Shown in pieces: positions 52,437-60,802 of a DNA stretch of 64,000 nucleotides (position 1 is its first letter; each line of letters begins with the position of its first letter). Where the stretch lies: the NCBI RefSeq assembly GCF_001598475.1, contig NZ_BCZA01000004.1:62001-126000 (forward strand), given 5' to 3'. This stretch comes from Pantoea agglomerans NBRC 102470 (GTDB lineage Bacteria; Pseudomonadota; Gammaproteobacteria; Enterobacterales; Enterobacteriaceae). Under the pieces are notes generated by a model that was not told the origin of the DNA, made no database searches, and saw only the letters and a list, made by a program, of their open reading frames with translations. The translations under genes were made by a program, and so were the position numbers.

Positions 52437-52562
52437 ACCCGTCAGGCGTACATTGTTGCAACCAGACTGGTCACGAAAAGCGCGCAACAACCGGAGCGTA
52501 CACGTAGTACGTGAGGATTACTCGCTGTGCTCGTCCCTTCAGGGCCGCCCTGACGGGCGTTC
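52437..52562. repeat. palindromic intergenic block between lgt and ptsP
   Basis: Within a 323-bp gap that has no credible gene. Outer arms CCCGTCAGGCG (about 52439) and CGCCCTGACGGG (about 52550) are inverted copies with one inserted base. Inside are a perfect hairpin CGTAC-ACGTA-GTACG at about 52498-52512 and repeated GTTGCAACC/GCAACAACC pieces. The arrangement suggests a mosaic repetitive extragenic element; only one copy of this type is in the window. The remainder holds the lgt upstream region. Confidence 0.5.
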
Positions 52563-52633
52563 AGGTTGCTAAAGCAGCCTGTGTGAGCACTGCCCGGGGC
52601 CAGAATGGCAAATAAAATAGCCTGAAGTGGCGC

Positions 52634-54880
52634 TTAGCGACCGCCGCGGATCAATCCACCCAGCCCGCGACGCTCCATAAAGGTCGAGACCAGATGACGA
52701 ACCTCGGTGGCGGTATGAGCATTCATACCCTGCTCGCTGAGTTGCTGCGCTTCTTCGTGATCCAGATGGCGCAGCAGGTATTTCACCCGTGGTACGTTTT
52801 TGCCGTTCATGCTGAGATGGTGATACCCCAGCCCGACCAGCAGCGCCACGCACATTGGATCGCCAGCCATTTCACCACACAGGCACAATTCCAGATTGGC
52901 CAGACGGGCTTCCTGCGCAATCGTATTCAGTGCACGCAGCATCGCCGGATGCAGCGAGTCGTAGAGATTGGCCACGCGGGTGTTGTTGCGATCCACCGCC
53001 AGCAGATATTGGGTCAGATCGTTGGTGCCAACCGAGACAAAATCGACCCGCGACGCCAGATGCGGGATCATAAACAGCATCGACGGCACTTCAATCATGA
53101 TGCCGATGCGTGGCGCGGGGATCGTATAGCCCAGCATCTCTTCCACTTCGCGTCCTGCGCGATCGATCAGCTTTTTCGCTTCGTCAATCTCATCGATATG
53201 GCTGATCATCGGCAGCAGAATACTGAGGTTGCCGGATGCGGCGTTGGCACGCAGCATCGCGCGCACCTGCACCAGGAAAATTTCCGGCTGGTCAAGCGTC
53301 AGGCGGATGCCGCGCCAGCCCAGACAGGGATTCTCTTCACTGATAGGCATGTAGGGTAGCTGTTTATCTGCTCCTACATCCAGGGTACGCAGCGTCACAG
53401 GCTTGTTGTGAAACAGCTGTAACATGCCCTGATACTGCGCCACCTGCTCCTCTTCCGACGGGAAGCCGTTCTGCAGCATAAACGGGATTTCGGTGCGGTA
53501 GAGACCGATGCCATCCACCCAGTTGCCCAGCGTCTGCTCATGCTCCGGGCTTAAGCCGGCATTCAGCATCACCTGCACGCGCTCGCCGCTTTTCAGCTCA
53601 CCGGGCTGATCGACCACGCCTTCCGCCATTTTGCTCAGCGCATTCTCTTCGCTGATCAAACGCTGGTACTCCTGCACCAGCACCGGCTCGGGATCGATCA
53701 ACAGTTCACCGCGATACCCATCGACGATCAGCAAACGTTTGTTGAGCTGATGAGGCTGGATGTCAGCGCCCATGACCGTCGGGATCCCCATCGCGCGCGT
53801 CAGAATCGCCGCATGGGAGTTGGCTGCGCCGTCACGCACCACCACGCCCGCCAGCCGCTCATGCGGCAGCTCAGCTAAAGTGGTGGCGGTCAGCTCATCG
53901 GCCACCAGCACAAAGCGTTCCGGCCAGGCATTGGTCCCGACCAGCGTATCGTCAAGGTGAAACAGCAGGCGCTGACCCAGCACCCGCAGATCGCCTGCGC
54001 GTTCACGCAGGTAGGTGTCCGTCAGGCTGGCAAACTGTTCAGCAAACTTCTCGATCACCTGTTTCACTGCCCATTCGGCGACCGATCCGCGTTCGATCTC
54101 ATCGAACAGATCTTTTTTCAGTCGGGCATCGGTTAACAGGTGAGAGTAAAGGTCGAAAATGGCCGCACTCTCTTTCTGAGCGCTGGCGCTGAAGCGTTTA
54201 CTGAAGCGACGAAATTCACTGGTGGCTTCGCTCATGGCGAGCGACAGACGCTCACGTTCGCGATGAACATCCAGCGTTGAGGCAGCCGAAACCTGATCGA
54301 GCAGTGGCTGCGTCTCATCCACCCAGCCCGGTGCCACCGCCACGCCAGGCGCAGCTGCAATTGCGCGCACCCGCGTCTGCCGGAACTGACCAAACAGCTG
54401 AGCCATCTGCGACTGCGACAGCAATGCCGCCATCTGGGTGGCAAGGGTGACCAGAAACGACTCTTCGCTTTCATCAAACTGACGGTGCTCGCGCTGCTGT
54501 ACCACCAGCACGCCCAGTAACTGGCGACGGCTGATAATCGGCACGCCGAGGAAGGAGCGGTAGCGCTCCTCTTTCACTGCGGGGATATATTTAAAGCTGG
54601 GATGACTCTGGGCGTCAGCAAGGTTAATCGGTTCGGCCAGACGGCCTACTAAACCGACGATCCCCTCGTCAAACGCCAGGGTCACGGTGCGGCCACGCGG
54701 TTTTTTAAGTCCGCGCGTCGCCATCAGGTAGTAGCAGTGACGATCGTGGTCGGCGAGGTAAACGGAACAGACTTCCGTATCCATCGCCAGACAGATCTCA
54801 TTAACCAGGATGTCGAGTGCTTCATTGAGACGCGGCGCACTCGCCACTTTTTCTACAATTTCGCGCAACTGAGTGAGCAT
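52634..54880 (-). CDS. ptsP: PTS(Ntr) enzyme I, PtsP
   Basis: First phosphocarrier of the nitrogen PTS, passing phosphate from PEP to NPr (PtsO) and PtsN. 748 aa, the E. coli length. N-terminal GAF domain (about 15-160) that senses glutamine/2-oxoglutarate status, then enzyme I N-terminal domain, the phosphohistidine in AANSHAAILTRAMGIPT (about 356), and the PEP-binding TIM barrel with PCLGWRGIRL, GIMIEVPSM, FVSVGTNDLTQYLLAVDR and LCGEMAGDP. ATG at 54880, 12 bp after rppH, so they are cotranscribed as in E. coli. Confidence 0.98.
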   Translation of the reverse strand: MLTQLREIVEKVASAPRLNEALDILVNEICLAMDTEVCSVYLADHDRHCYYLMATRGLKKPRGRTVTLAFDEGIVGLVGRLAEPINLADAQSHPSFKYIPAVKEERYRSFLGVPIISRRQLLGVLVVQQREHRQFDESEESFLVTLATQMAALLSQSQMAQLFGQFRQTRVRAIAAAPGVAVAPGWVDETQPLLDQVSAASTLDVHRERERLSLAMSEATSEFRRFSKRFSASAQKESAAIFDLYSHLLTDARLKKDLFDEIERGSVAEWAVKQVIEKFAEQFASLTDTYLRERAGDLRVLGQRLLFHLDDTLVGTNAWPERFVLVADELTATTLAELPHERLAGVVVRDGAANSHAAILTRAMGIPTVMGADIQPHQLNKRLLIVDGYRGELLIDPEPVLVQEYQRLISEENALSKMAEGVVDQPGELKSGERVQVMLNAGLSPEHEQTLGNWVDGIGLYRTEIPFMLQNGFPSEEEQVAQYQGMLQLFHNKPVTLRTLDVGADKQLPYMPISEENPCLGWRGIRLTLDQPEIFLVQVRAMLRANAASGNLSILLPMISHIDEIDEAKKLIDRAGREVEEMLGYTIPAPRIGIMIEVPSMLFMIPHLASRVDFVSVGTNDLTQYLLAVDRNNTRVANLYDSLHPAMLRALNTIAQEARLANLELCLCGEMAGDPMCVALLVGLGYHHLSMNGKNVPRVKYLLRHLDHEEAQQLSEQGMNAHTATEVRHLVSTFMERRGLGGLIRGGR

Positions 54881-54892
54881 AAAGGGCGTGGC

Positions 54893-55420
54893 CTATCCTC
54901 TCTTACGTCGATGGGCAGGATTATTTCGCTGCCCCGCACTCTCCTGCATAGACATCACCACGCCAGCGAATTCCTTCATCACCCGACGATAAACGTCGCG
55001 CTTAAAGGAGACAACCTGACGCACCGGATACCAGAAACTGACCCAGCGCCAGCCATCGAACTCGGGCGTGCTGCTGTGCTGCACATTGATATCCGCGTCA
55101 TTACACATTAACTGCAGAAGAAACCACTTTTGTTTCTGGCCGATACATACCGGCTTTGTGTCCCAACGCACCAAACGTTTTGGCAACTTGTAACGTAACC
55201 AGTTACGGGTAGAAGCAAGTATTCGAACATCTTTCCGGTGTAATCCGACCTCTTCGAACAGTTCGCGATACATCGCCTGTTCTGCGGTTTCACCGGGATT
55301 GATGCCTCCCTGAGGAAATTGCCAGGAGTGCTGTCCAAAGCGCCTGGCCCATAACACTTGTCCCTGCCGGTTACAGATTACGATACCAACATTCGGGCGG
55401 TAGCCATCATCATCGATCAC
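54893..55420 (-). CDS. rppH: RNA pyrophosphohydrolase RppH
   Basis: Removes pyrophosphate from 5'-triphosphorylated (or diphosphorylated) mRNA, triggering RNase E decay. 175 aa (176 in E. coli). Nudix box at residues 38-60: [18 protein letters not shown] then EEVGL, with Glu53, Glu56 and Glu57 as metal ligands. N-terminal [18 protein letters not shown]-terminal basic tail [18 protein letters not shown] at 55420; the DnaA-box-rich gap to mutH is directly upstream, so its promoter lies next to or within DARS2. Confidence 0.97.
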   Translation of the reverse strand: MIDDDGYRPNVGIVICNRQGQVLWARRFGQHSWQFPQGGINPGETAEQAMYRELFEEVGLHRKDVRILASTRNWLRYKLPKRLVRWDTKPVCIGQKQKWFLLQLMCNDADINVQHSSTPEFDGWRWVSFWYPVRQVVSFKRDVYRRVMKEFAGVVMSMQESAGQRNNPAHRRKRG

Positions 55421-56104
55421 CGGACTACCTCAAAGCAAAATTTGAATGAGCTGATTGTTTCACACTCCTTACAGGCGGTAAACCACTGGATTCATGGGGG
55501 GTTAAGCCATCATCGCCGGGATAACTCACAGAAAATGGCAAAGTTATAAACAATGACCGAGAAAAAGATCGATCTTATTCACCTTTTCTGTGGATAGCTT
55601 TGTGCAGAACGCGGGAGTTATCTGAATAACCTTTTCCGTGCACGCTGAAGAGCCAAAAAGAACCATCAACACATCCGTTTGATTTTTAATGATATTAAAT
55701 CAAAAACCTTACCAGTAAATCTTTTATAAACAGTGAATATTTTCATGGTAACTGACAATTGCTTAAAATATAAGCACACTGCTTTTTATCCACAGATAAT
55801 CGCTCAGGGTTAGGCCAGAGCGGCGAAATTATGGCCAGATCGTGAAAAGTCAAGGCTGTAAATGGAACCAGTACCGCACTCAGACGGTGGTTATCCCATT
55901 TTTCTGTGGATAACCGGGCTGGAGATCCTGTTCATTGTTGCGGGTAAGCTGGGATAACCCTGAAGCACCTGGGGCGGCGAGCGTGCAATCCGCTAAAAAA
56001 AGCACGATCTATCATGTTATTATCGATCCCTGACGCAGATTTTTTATGTGAGAAACGTGACTCACCTGCTGTTGTACAAATTTTAATCATTGCGAGTGTT
56101 CACC
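55421..56104. other. DARS2: DARS2-like DnaA-reactivating region between rppH and mutH
   Basis: 684 bp without a gene, in the exact place of E. coli DARS2, the chromosomal site that regenerates ATP-DnaA for replication initiation. Three DnaA boxes form a tight core: TTATTCACC (55575-55583, plus), TGTGGATAG (55589-55597, minus) and TGTGCAGAA (55601-55609, minus), each one mismatch from TTATNCACA. Two perfect boxes follow: TTATCCACA (55786-55794, plus) and TGTGGATAA (55905-55913, minus). An IHF-like site (CATCCGTTTGATT, 12 of 13) is at 55672-55684. The centre is AT-rich. Promoters for rppH and mutH must also lie here. Confidence 0.85.
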
Positions 56105-56782
56105 ATGAGTTACCAGCCAGGACCACCTGAAGATGAAGCCAGCCTGCTGGCACGCGCGCAGGATTTAGCCGGTTTGACCCTGGAAACCCTGGCCGCGCGC
56201 GCCGGTCTGCCCATGCCTGCGGATCTCAAACGCGACAAGGGCTGGGTCGGCATGCTGCTGGAGTGGCATCTTGGTGCCAGCGCAGGCAGCAAAGCGGAGC
56301 AGGACTTTGCCCATCTGGGTATCGAACTGAAAACCATCCCGATTGATGCGCAGGGTAAACCGCTGGAAACCACCTTTGTCTGCGTGGCACCTCTGACCGG
56401 CAACAGCGGCGTGACCTGGCTCACCAGCCATGTGCGCCACAAGCTGGCGCGGGTATTGTGGATCCCGGTTGAAGGCGGGCGTGAGATTCCGCTGCGGGAA
56501 CGCCGTGTCGGCGCGCCGCTGTTATGGAGCCCCGATGCGGAAGAAGATGAGATGCTGCGACAGGACTGGGAAGAGCTGATGGATATGATTGTGCTGGGTC
56601 GCGTAGAGCAGATTACCGCGCGACATGGTGCCTGGCTGCAAATCCGGCCCAAAGCCGCCAATAGCAAAGCGCTGACAGAAGGAATCGGCGATCAGGGCCA
56701 GCCAATCATGACGCTGCCGCGCGGTTTCTACCTGAAGAAAAGCTTCACCGGGCCCCTGCTGGCGCGTCATTTTCTCCTCTGA
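56105..56782 (+). CDS. mutH: DNA mismatch repair endonuclease MutH
   Basis: Nicks the unmethylated strand at hemimethylated GATC after activation by MutS-MutL. 225 aa (E. coli 229). Active-site triad in [17 protein letters not shown]: Asp67, Glu74, Lys76 of the D-ExK motif shared with type II restriction enzymes. Helix [20 protein letters not shown] ([16 protein letters not shown]) and C-terminal [19 protein letters not shown] at 56105; the frame opens five codons earlier. The usual companion of DARS2. Confidence 0.98.
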   Translation: MSYQPGPPEDEASLLARAQDLAGLTLETLAARAGLPMPADLKRDKGWVGMLLEWHLGASAGSKAEQDFAHLGIELKTIPIDAQGKPLETTFVCVAPLTGNSGVTWLTSHVRHKLARVLWIPVEGGREIPLRERRVGAPLLWSPDAEEDEMLRQDWEELMDMIVLGRVEQITARHGAWLQIRPKAANSKALTEGIGDQGQPIMTLPRGFYLKKSFTGPLLARHFLL

Positions 56783-56840
56783 ACGTCGCCACCCGCGTTG
56801 ATGTGTCGCAATTTTGTGGGAGATCGGCGAATTGAATGCG

Positions 56841-56846
56841 TATAAT
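56841..56846 (+). promoter_or_regulatory. -10 element of the ygdQ promoter
   Basis: TATAAT 36 bp before the ygdQ ATG; no good -35 at the usual distance (TTGTGG is 21 bp upstream). Confidence 0.4.
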
Positions 56847-56881
56847 CGCCGTTTACTTTTCGTTTAGGATTAAATGTCGGT

Positions 56882-57592
56882 ATGTTTGAGTGGATTTCCG
56901 ATCCCAACGCCTGGCTGGCGCTGGGCACCCTGACCATCCTTGAGGTGGTGCTGGGTATTGATAACATCATTTTCCTGTCGCTGGTGGTCGCTAAACTGCC
57001 AAAACACCAGCAAGCCAGCGCACGTCGCATTGGTCTGATGGGCGCGATGCTGATGCGTCTTGGCCTGCTGGCTTCTATCGCGTGGGTAGCCCGTCTGACT
57101 AACCCGCTCTTTACGCTGATGGATCATGCGTTCTCGGCGCGCGATCTGATTCTGCTGTTTGGCGGACTGTTCCTGCTGTGGAAATCGAGCATGGAGATCC
57201 ATGAAACGATCGAAGGCAGCGAAGGCGAACACAACACCCGCGTCCATTCCTTCCTGGGTGCGATTGTGCAGATCATGATGCTCGACATTATTTTCAGCCT
57301 CGACTCGGTGATCACGGCCATCGGCCTCTCCGATCATCTGTTCATTATGATGGCGGCGGTGGTTATTGCCGTGCTGATGATGATGTTCGCTGCGCGCGCG
57401 ATCGGTGAGTTTGTTGACCGCCATCCGTCAGTGAAAATGCTGGCTCTCTCTTTCCTGATTCTGGTCGGTTTCACCCTGATCCTGGAGAGTTTTGCGGTCC
57501 ACGTACCAAAAGGTTACATTTATTTCGCTATGTTCTTCTCAATGGCGGTTGAGTGTCTTAACCTGATGCGCAGTAAGAAAAAGCACGCCTGA
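56882..57592 (+). CDS. ygdQ: TerC-family membrane protein YgdQ
   Basis: Inner-membrane protein of the TerC/Alx group, 236 aa (237 in E. coli); some relatives export Mn2+, but YgdQ itself is not assigned. About seven hydrophobic segments. The family acidic motifs are present: EVVLGIDNIIFLSLV in the first half and MLDIIFSLDSVITAIGLS in the second, forming an inverted repeat of the DN/DS type. C-terminal KKKHA tail. ATG at 56882. 99 bp after mutH with its own -10 element, and followed by a hairpin terminator. Confidence 0.95.
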   Translation: MFEWISDPNAWLALGTLTILEVVLGIDNIIFLSLVVAKLPKHQQASARRIGLMGAMLMRLGLLASIAWVARLTNPLFTLMDHAFSARDLILLFGGLFLLWKSSMEIHETIEGSEGEHNTRVHSFLGAIVQIMMLDIIFSLDSVITAIGLSDHLFIMMAAVVIAVLMMMFAARAIGEFVDRHPSVKMLALSFLILVGFTLILESFAVHVPKGYIYFAMFFSMAVECLNLMRSKKKHA

Positions 57593-57601
57593 TAAAGTCA
57601 A

Positions 57602-57629
57602 GGGCGAGCCTGCTCGCCCGGTTATTTTC
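57602..57629 (+). terminator. terminator after ygdQ
   Basis: GGGCGAG-CCTG-CTCGCCC, a perfect 7-bp stem, followed by GGTTATTTTC, 9 bp beyond the ygdQ stop. Confidence 0.65.
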
Positions 57630-57710
57630 AGATTCATACGATTAACCCTGCCGGCAAAACCATTTATTACTACACTGTTTGCACTTGACCATTTGTGAGG
57701 ATTAGGCGTG

Positions 57711-57929
57711 ATGAAAGGGTTGGCAGGAGTAGCACTGGTGATGGTAACCGCCGCATTCTTAAGTGGATGCAGTTCTGATTATGTCATGGCGACCAAAGAT
57801 GGCCGGATGATCATGACCGAAGGCAAGCCGAGCATTGATAAAGAGACCGGCCTGGTGGAGTACACTGACCAGACGGGTCATATGGTGCAGATTAACAGCG
57901 ATGAGGTTTCTACGATCATTGAACGTTAA
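57711..57929 (+). CDS. ygdR: YgdI/YgdR-family lipoprotein YgdR
   Basis: 72-aa lipoprotein, the E. coli length. Lipobox LSGC with Cys20, then [20 protein letters not shown], clearly paralogous to YgdI of this window (SSNYVMHTNDGRTIVAAGKP). Function unknown; the fold is a small beta-barrel of the DUF903 type. The ATG at 57711 follows GAGG; a GTG one codon earlier is possible. A perfect 12-bp hairpin lies after it. Confidence 0.95.
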   Translation: MKGLAGVALVMVTAAFLSGCSSDYVMATKDGRMIMTEGKPSIDKETGLVEYTDQTGHMVQINSDEVSTIIER

Positions 57930-57940
57930 GTGCCCGATTT

Positions 57941-57976
57941 AATCACCTGCCACCGATTCCCGGCTGGCAGGTGATT
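57941..57976 (+). terminator. hairpin after ygdR
   Basis: AATCACCTGCCA and TGGCAGGTGATT form a perfect 12-bp stem around a 12-nt loop, 11 bp after the ygdR stop; no long U-tract follows. Confidence 0.6.
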
Positions 57977-58069
57977 TCCCCGACTTTTCCCCCTTCCTTC
58001 CCCGCCATTGCTCGCGCTATAGTCCCTGAGGACACAACATTCCATTCCATAAAGAAAAGGAAGCTGGCA

Positions 58070-59110
58070 ATGCACTATCATCGTATTCCCCACAGCACGC
58101 TGGAAGTGAGTCAGCTGGGGTTGGGCACCATGACGTTTGGCGAACAGAACAGCGAAGCCGACGCCCATGCTCAACTGGATTTAGCTATCCGTTCCGGCAT
58201 CAACTTTATTGATACTGCCGAGATGTATCCGGTGCCCCCGCGTCCGGAAACCCAGGGTCTGACCGAACAATATATTGGCAGCTGGCTTAAACAGCGCGGC
58301 AGCCGCGACAAAATCATTCTTGCCAGTAAAGTGGCCGGGCCTTCACGTGGCAATGATGCGTCGATTCGCCCGGATATGGCGCTGGACCGTAAAAACATCC
58401 GCGCAGCACTCGATGCCAGCCTGAAACGCCTGAATACTGACTACCTTGACCTCTACCAGCTGCACTGGCCACAGCGTCAGACCAACTATTTTGGCAAGCT
58501 TGGCTATCAGTACAGCGAAACCACTGCTCAGGTGACGCTGCTGGAGACGCTGGAAGCGCTGACCGAACAGGTGCGCGCTGGTAAGATCCGCTATATCGGG
58601 GTGTCGAACGAAACCGCGTGGGGCGTGATGCGCTATCTGCAGCTGGCGGAGAAGCATGAGCTGCCGCGCATTATCAGCATTCAGAATCCCTACAGCCTGC
58701 TGAACCGCAGCTTTGAAGTGGGTCTGGCCGAAATCAGCCAGCATGAAGGCGTAGAGCTGCTGGCGTATTCCAGCCTGGCGTTTGGAACGCTGAGCGGCAA
58801 ATACCTGAATGGCGCGCAGCCTGCGGGCGCACGCAACACGTTGTTCAGCCGCTTTACCCGCTACAGCGGCGAGCAGTCACAAAAGGCGATTGCCGAATAT
58901 GTGGCACTGGCTCAGCAGCATCAGATCGACCCGTCGCAGATGGCCCTGGCCTATGTGCGTCAGCAGCCGTTTGTGGCCAGCACGCTGCTGGGCGCCACTA
59001 CGCCTGAACAGTTGCAGATCAATATCGACAGCTTCAATCTGACCTTAAATGCAGAGATCCTGGAAGGCATTGAGGCGATCCACCGTCGTTATACTTATCC
59101 GGCTCCCTGA
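58070..59110 (+). CDS. tas: aldo-keto reductase Tas
   Basis: NADP(H)-dependent aldo-keto reductase, 346 aa, the E. coli length; E. coli Tas was found as a suppressor of a tyrA defect, but its substrate is not known. Catalytic tetrad: Asp and Tyr in NFIDTAEMYPVPP, Lys in IILASKVAG, His in LYQLHWPQR. The insert VPPRPETQG is characteristic of Tas. ATG at 58070 preceded by AAAGGAAGC; the frame is open 33 codons upstream without family match. Convergent with the GNAT gene. Confidence 0.96.
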   Translation: MHYHRIPHSTLEVSQLGLGTMTFGEQNSEADAHAQLDLAIRSGINFIDTAEMYPVPPRPETQGLTEQYIGSWLKQRGSRDKIILASKVAGPSRGNDASIRPDMALDRKNIRAALDASLKRLNTDYLDLYQLHWPQRQTNYFGKLGYQYSETTAQVTLLETLEALTEQVRAGKIRYIGVSNETAWGVMRYLQLAEKHELPRIISIQNPYSLLNRSFEVGLAEISQHEGVELLAYSSLAFGTLSGKYLNGAQPAGARNTLFSRFTRYSGEQSQKAIAEYVALAQQHQIDPSQMALAYVRQQPFVASTLLGATTPEQLQINIDSFNLTLNAEILEGIEAIHRRYTYPAP

Positions 59111-59150
59111 GCGTTCTGTTGCCAGCTGCCGCGATGGCGGCTGGCATCAC

Positions 59151-59603
59151 TTACAGGTCGCGATAATAGAGTTTTACCGGCTTAGCGGGATACTCCAGCG
59201 CTTCGCCCTGTGGCAGCCAGCCATAACGTTCGTAGTAGCCCCCAAACGTTGACCATAACCACAGCCGTGGATAGCCCTGTGCCTGCGCATAGGCGATGAC
59301 ATGCTGCTGCAGTGCTTCACTGACACCTTTGCCGCGCACCGACTCATCAATATAGAGCGCCGCCAGCCAGGGGAAAAGATCCTGACGGCTGATCAGGTCG
59401 CAGCGCCAGAATCCCACCGTGCCGACTGCCCTGCCCGCCTCCACGGCAACGAAAGTCACCGGAAAATCAGCACCGATAAGGCTGCTGTTCACCACACTGG
59501 CAAAGAACGCCCGGCTGGTGGCTTCACCAAATGCGCGCCACTGCCAGTCGATGATCTGATCGGCAAATTGGGGGGCATCGCTGAGCGATACAATCTCAAT
59601 CAC
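59151..59603 (-). CDS. GNAT-family N-acetyltransferase
   Basis: 150 aa, single GNAT domain. Acetyl-CoA loop RGKGVSEALQQHV in the expected place after the beta4 strand WLAALYIDESV, and the C-terminal YYERYGWLPQGE hairpin typical of small-molecule or antibiotic-like GNAT proteins. Substrate unknown. Its ATG overlaps the stop of the GntR gene by 4 bp, so it is the last gene of the beta-glucoside PTS operon rather than an independent unit. I do not recognise a named family member. Confidence 0.85.
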   Translation of the reverse strand: MIEIVSLSDAPQFADQIIDWQWRAFGEATSRAFFASVVNSSLIGADFPVTFVAVEAGRAVGTVGFWRCDLISRQDLFPWLAALYIDESVRGKGVSEALQQHVIAYAQAQGYPRLWLWSTFGGYYERYGWLPQGEALEYPAKPVKLYYRDL

Positions 59604-60373
59604 ATCAGTTTCCCCTGAAAGATCGGGACTGAATCAAACAGGTAGCCATCAAAGTCAGGCGCATCGGCGTCGGAAAGCTCCAGCAGCGTATTCTTGACGT
59701 TCTCAAGGTGCTGCCAGGTAGATTGCCAGGCCCCCATCACATCACGCCGACGCAGAGCGGCCAGGATAGTCTGGTGATCGCCAAGCCACTTCAGGCGATA
59801 GGCGCGGGTTTCAAACTGCGGGCGCAGCTGCTGCCAGAGCGGGCTACTGTCATGATGTCGCCAGATGCTGGTGACGGTATCGAGCAGCATCTGATTCTGA
59901 CTGGCACCCGCCAGCAGCAGATGAAACAACTTGTCGTTGTCCTGACTGCTGTCGTTGGCGGCGATAGCACGCTGCTCCTGTTCCAGCGTTCGGCGCAGAT
60001 TTTCAATGTCCGCTTTGGTCGCCATTTTTGCGGCAAAGGCTGCAATATTGCTCTCCAGCAACTGACGTGCCTGTAGCATTTCAAACGGGCCAACGTCGCT
60101 GCGGAAGAAGGCCTCTTCTTCATCATCACTGGCGGAAGGAATACGCATCACATAGACGCCGGAGCTCTGGCGGATATCCACCGTACCTTCCAGCTCCAGC
60201 ATCAATAATGCCTCGCGCACGATGGTCCGGCTGACGCCCCAGGTTTCAGCCAGCTGACGTTCAGGCGGCAGGCGCGATCCCACCGGATAGTGCCCGTCAC
60301 AGATCTGCTGACGCAGGTGCTGACCAATTTCCTGATACTGCTTTTTTTCTTGCGGCGCTTCGGCTTTGTCCAC
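59600..60373 (-). CDS. GntR-family (FCD/UxuR-like) regulator of the PTS locus
   Basis: 257 aa. N-terminal winged HTH (about 15-80, PPERQLAETWGVSRTIVREA) and C-terminal FCD ligand domain (about 95-230). The middle FEMLQARQLLESNIAAFAA and the end FDGYLFDSVP are closest to UxuR/ExuR. Starts are a GTG at 60373 with AAAGGGTGA upstream, preferred, or a TTG at 60394. It probably binds the three TTGGCATACCAA-type palindromes between the EIIC and EIIA genes. A GGCATTG/CAATGCC stem precedes it (60404-60435). FCD ligands are usually carboxylic acids, so its inducer is not obvious here. Confidence 0.85.
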   Translation of the reverse strand: MDKAEAPQEKKQYQEIGQHLRQQICDGHYPVGSRLPPERQLAETWGVSRTIVREALLMLELEGTVDIRQSSGVYVMRIPSASDDEEEAFFRSDVGPFEMLQARQLLESNIAAFAAKMATKADIENLRRTLEQEQRAIAANDSSQDNDKLFHLLLAGASQNQMLLDTVTSIWRHHDSSPLWQQLRPQFETRAYRLKWLGDHQTILAALRRRDVMGAWQSTWQHLENVKNTLLELSDADAPDFDGYLFDSVPIFQGKLM

Positions 60374-60469
60374 ACTGTCACCCTTTGCAATCAATGCGCT
60401 AACGGCATTGCCGCGGTTCCCTGCGCGACAATGCCCGCGAACCGGAGAGGCTGGCTCGCAAACTGGGGC

Positions 60470-60787
60470 TCAGTGTATCAAAGCCAGCGCCTGATCGAGT
60501 ACCTTTGCACCATTCAGCGTGCCGTAAGCAACCGTATCGATCACCGCGATGGGCAACTGATAGCTGTCGGTGAGTTTTCTGTTCTCCTCCAGTTTGAAGC
60601 GCACCTGTGGCCCGAGCAGCACGACCACCACCTCGTTGCCGTAGTTTTGCAGCTCTTCACGCAGGTTTTGCTCCGGAATGGCGTAGATCTGAAATGCCAG
60701 TCCGCGAGCGGCAGCCTCCTTTTCCATCCGCGTCACCACCATTGAGGTCGACATGCCCGCAGCACAGGCCAGAACAATTCGTTTCAT
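60470..60787 (-). CDS. PTS lactose/cellobiose-family EIIB
   Basis: 105 aa, a complete single-domain EIIB of the Lac/chitobiose class. The phosphorylated Cys is residue 8 in VLACAAGMSTS, followed by VVTRMEKEAAARG; VVLLGPQVRF is the P-loop-side beta strand. It receives phosphate from the EIIA encoded at the window end and gives it to the sugar transported by EIIC. It lies 15 bp after the glucosidase gene in the leftward operon. Sugar specificity cannot be read from sequence; cellobiose or another beta-glucoside is likely. Confidence 0.92.
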   Translation of the reverse strand: MKRIVLACAAGMSTSMVVTRMEKEAAARGLAFQIYAIPEQNLREELQNYGNEVVVVLLGPQVRFKLEENRKLTDSYQLPIAVIDTVAYGTLNGAKVLDQALALIH

Positions 60788-60802
60788 GCTCGTTTCCTCG
60801 CG

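Noticed and set aside
52569-52853. 94-codon minus-strand frame at the ptsP 3' end
   Set aside because: Lies in another frame of ptsP and of the palindromic gap; no ribosome site.
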